Notes under the pieces: generated by a model
What the model was told of the DNA's origin: nothing
The model's database searches: none
What the model saw: only the letters and a program-made list of their open reading frames with translations
Made by a program: the position numbers and the translations under genes
In this document: piece by piece, positions 5,808 through 7,237 of the stretch
Position numbering within the stretch: position 1 is the stretch's first letter
Layout: each line of letters starts with the position of its first letter
Assembly: GCA_036386455.1 (NCBI GenBank)
Contig: DASVVS010000046.1
Span: 1 to 7,237 of the forward strand
Direction of reading: 5' to 3'
Source of the DNA: AC-37 sp036386455
GTDB lineage: Bacteria; Actinomycetota; Thermoleophilia; Solirubrobacterales; Thermoleophilaceae
DNA: 7,237 nt

Positions 5808-7237
5808 CCGATCGCGATCGTCGGGATGAGCTGCCGGTTCCCCGGCGGCGTGCGCTCGCCCGCCGACCTGTGGCGGCTCGTGGAGTCGGGCACCGATGCG
5901 ATCACGCCGTTCCCGGACGACCGCGGCTGGGACCTCGACGGCATCTACGACCCCGACCCCGACCATCCCGGCACGGCCTACGTGCGCGAGGGCGGCTTCG
6001 TGGGCGACGTGCCGGAGTTCGACGCCGAGTTCTTCGGGATCTCGCCGCGCGAGGCGCTCGCCATGGGTCCGCAGCAGCGCCTGCTGCTGGAGGGCGCGTG
6101 GGAGGCGTTCGAGCACGCGGGGATCGACCCGTCGTCGCTGCGCGGCAGCGCGACCGGCGTCTTCGCGGGCATCAACTACCAGGACTACGGGACCGGCGGC
6201 GCGGTGCCGCCGGAGGTGGAGGGCTACCTCGGGATCGGGGTGGCGGGGAGCGTCGTGTCCGGGCGGATCTCCTATGCGCTCGGGCTCGAGGGGCCGGCGG
6301 TCACGATCGACACGGCGTGCTCGTCCTCGCTCGTGGCGCTGCACCTGGCCTGCCAGGCGCTGCGCAGCGGCGAGTGCACGATGGCGCTCGCCGGCGGCGT
6401 GACCGTCCTCTCCACCCCCGCCGTGTTCATCGAGTTCAGCCGCCAGCGCGGGCTCGCACCCGACGGGCGCTGCAAGGCGTTCGCGGCGGGCGCCGACGGC
6501 ACCGGCTGGTCCGAGGGCGCCGGCCTGCTGGTGGTCGAGCGGCTGGCGGACGCGCAGCGTCTGGGGCACGAGGTGCTCGGCGTGGTGCGCGGGACGGCGA
6601 CCAACCAGGACGGGGCGAGCAACGGTCTGACCGCCCCCAACGGACCCTCGCAGGAGCGCGTGATCCGCGCCGCGCTGAAGGCCTCCGGCCTCGGCCCCGC
6701 GGACGTGGACGCGGTCGAGGCGCACGGCACCGGCACCACGCTCGGCGACCCGATCGAGGCCCAGGCGCTGCTCGCCACGTACGGACGCGCGCGCGACGGG
6801 GCCGGACCGCTCCGCCTCGGATCGATCAAGTCCAACTTCGGCCACACGCAGGCGGCGGCGGGCGTGGCGGGCGTGATCAAGATGGTCGAGGCAATGCGCC
6901 ACGGCGTGCTGCCGCGCACGCTGCACGTGGACCAGCCGACACCCCACGTGGACTGGGAGGCCGGCGAGGTCGCGCTGCTCAGCGAGCCGGAGCCGTGGCC
7001 GGCGGGCGAGCGCACGCGGCGGGCGGGCGTGTCGTCGTTCGGCGTGAGCGGGACGAACGCGCACGTGATCGTGGAGGAGCCGCCCGCCGTCCGGTCCTCG
7101 CCGCCCGCGGAGCGGCCTGTGGTGGTGCCGTGGGTGCTGTCCGCGAAGACGGACGAGGCGCTGCGGGAGCAGGCGGAGCGGCTGCGCTCGGCAGAGGCCG
7201 AGCCGCTCGACGTCGGCTACACGCTCGCCACCGGGCG
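5685..7237 (+). CDS. Modular type I polyketide synthase subunit, 3'-partial (docking-KS-AT linker...)
   Basis: Next subunit of the same assembly line; 517 codons are visible and the frame is open to the window edge. The start at ATG 5685 is chosen because it overlaps the upstream TGA (ATGA) and is the start that keeps the N-terminal docking helix; the next in-frame ATG (5826) is already inside the KS. Residues 1-41 are a charged coiled-coil docking segment (DEKLLQYLKRVTVDL, then an Arg/Glu-rich helix to EVE). Residues 42-465 are a full KS beginning PIAIVGMSCRFPGG, with active-site Cys212 (DTACSSSL), His347 (EAHGTGT) and His387 (SNFGH). Cys rather than Gln at the active site makes it an extending KS, not a loading KSQ. 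After residue 465 comes a Pro-rich stretch and the start of the KS-AT linker (VLSAKTDEAL...YTLATG), so an AT almost certainly follows outside the window. Odd residue: Gly128 in GPQQR where Asp is usual. Confidence 0.96.
   Translation, partial: MSEPQQPQGGDEKLLQYLKRVTVDLQKTRDRLREVESRDSEPIAIVGMSCRFPGGVRSPADLWRLVESGTDAITPFPDDRGWDLDGIYDPDPDHPGTAYVREGGFVGDVPEFDAEFFGISPREALAMGPQQRLLLEGAWEAFEHAGIDPSSLRGSATGVFAGINYQDYGTGGAVPPEVEGYLGIGVAGSVVSGRISYALGLEGPAVTIDTACSSSLVALHLACQALRSGECTMALAGGVTVLSTPAVFIEFSRQRGLAPDGRCKAFAAGADGTGWSEGAGLLVVERLADAQRLGHEVLGVVRGTATNQDGASNGLTAPNGPSQERVIRAALKASGLGPADVDAVEAHGTGTTLGDPIEAQALLATYGRARDGAGPLRLGSIKSNFGHTQAAAGVAGVIKMVEAMRHGVLPRTLHVDQPTPHVDWEAGEVALLSEPEPWPAGERTRRAGVSSFGVSGTNAHVIVEEPPAVRSSPPAERPVVVPWVLSAKTDEALREQAERLRSAEAEPLDVGYTLATG

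Noticed and set aside
6306..6329. Loading-type KSQ at the start of the second subunit
   Set aside because: The active-site residue is Cys (TGC 6318-6320), and the protein begins with a docking helix that expects an upstream partner.
5421..7064. Antisense open frame (547 codons) spanning the subunit junction and second KS
   Set aside because: It shadows the second PKS gene, has an Arg/His-rich composition with no motif, and runs across the real stop/start junction on the other strand.
1..7237. Mobile element, CRISPR array, RNA gene, promoter or terminator
   Set aside because: The window is continuous PKS coding sequence; I saw no regular spacer-repeat pattern, inverted-repeat ends, transposase, tRNA-like fold or hairpin with T-run. 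Many GC-rich palindromic bits occur, as expected by composition.

Overview
The whole window is coding sequence from a modular (cis-AT) type I polyketide synthase, read on the + strand with no intergenic space. G+C is very high and nearly every codon ends in G or C. With the domain order and docking-domain style, this points to an actinobacterium (Actinomycetota); the genus cannot be told from the sequence.

Layout. A first PKS subunit is open from base 1 (its start lies upstream) to a TGA at 5686-5688. It contains, in order: the C-terminal end of a ketoreductase (KR) and the acyl carrier protein (ACP) of an upstream module; a complete module KS-AT-DH-KR-ACP (703-5439); and a C-terminal docking domain (about 5467-5685). 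A second PKS subunit starts at ATG 5685, overlapping the first stop by 4 bases (ATGA). It begins with an N-terminal coiled-coil docking helix, then a complete ketosynthase (5808-7079), and runs off the right edge inside the KS-AT linker. Residue numbers for the first protein count the codon at base 1 as residue 1; those for the second count its Met as 1.

How it works together. The upstream module reduces its beta-keto group and presents the chain on the first ACP. The complete module takes the chain onto its KS Cys408 and extends it with a malonyl unit (AT with GHSIG and HAFH). It then reduces with a B-type KR and, if its DH works, dehydrates to an unbranched alkene; it has no enoylreductase. 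The matched C- and N-terminal docking domains then pass the chain to the next subunit. The product and gene names are not identifiable from this piece.

Points of interest. The DH has Glu in place of the conserved Gly of HxxxGxxxxP, so its activity is uncertain. The AT and its flanking linkers look shortened at several separate loops while the catalytic residues remain. The second KS has GPQQR where DPQQR is usual. Codon bias differs between the KS and AT of the same module. I found no RNA gene, mobile element, CRISPR array, promoter or terminator, and no evidence for a new kind of system; this is a recognisable PKS assembly line with unusual details.
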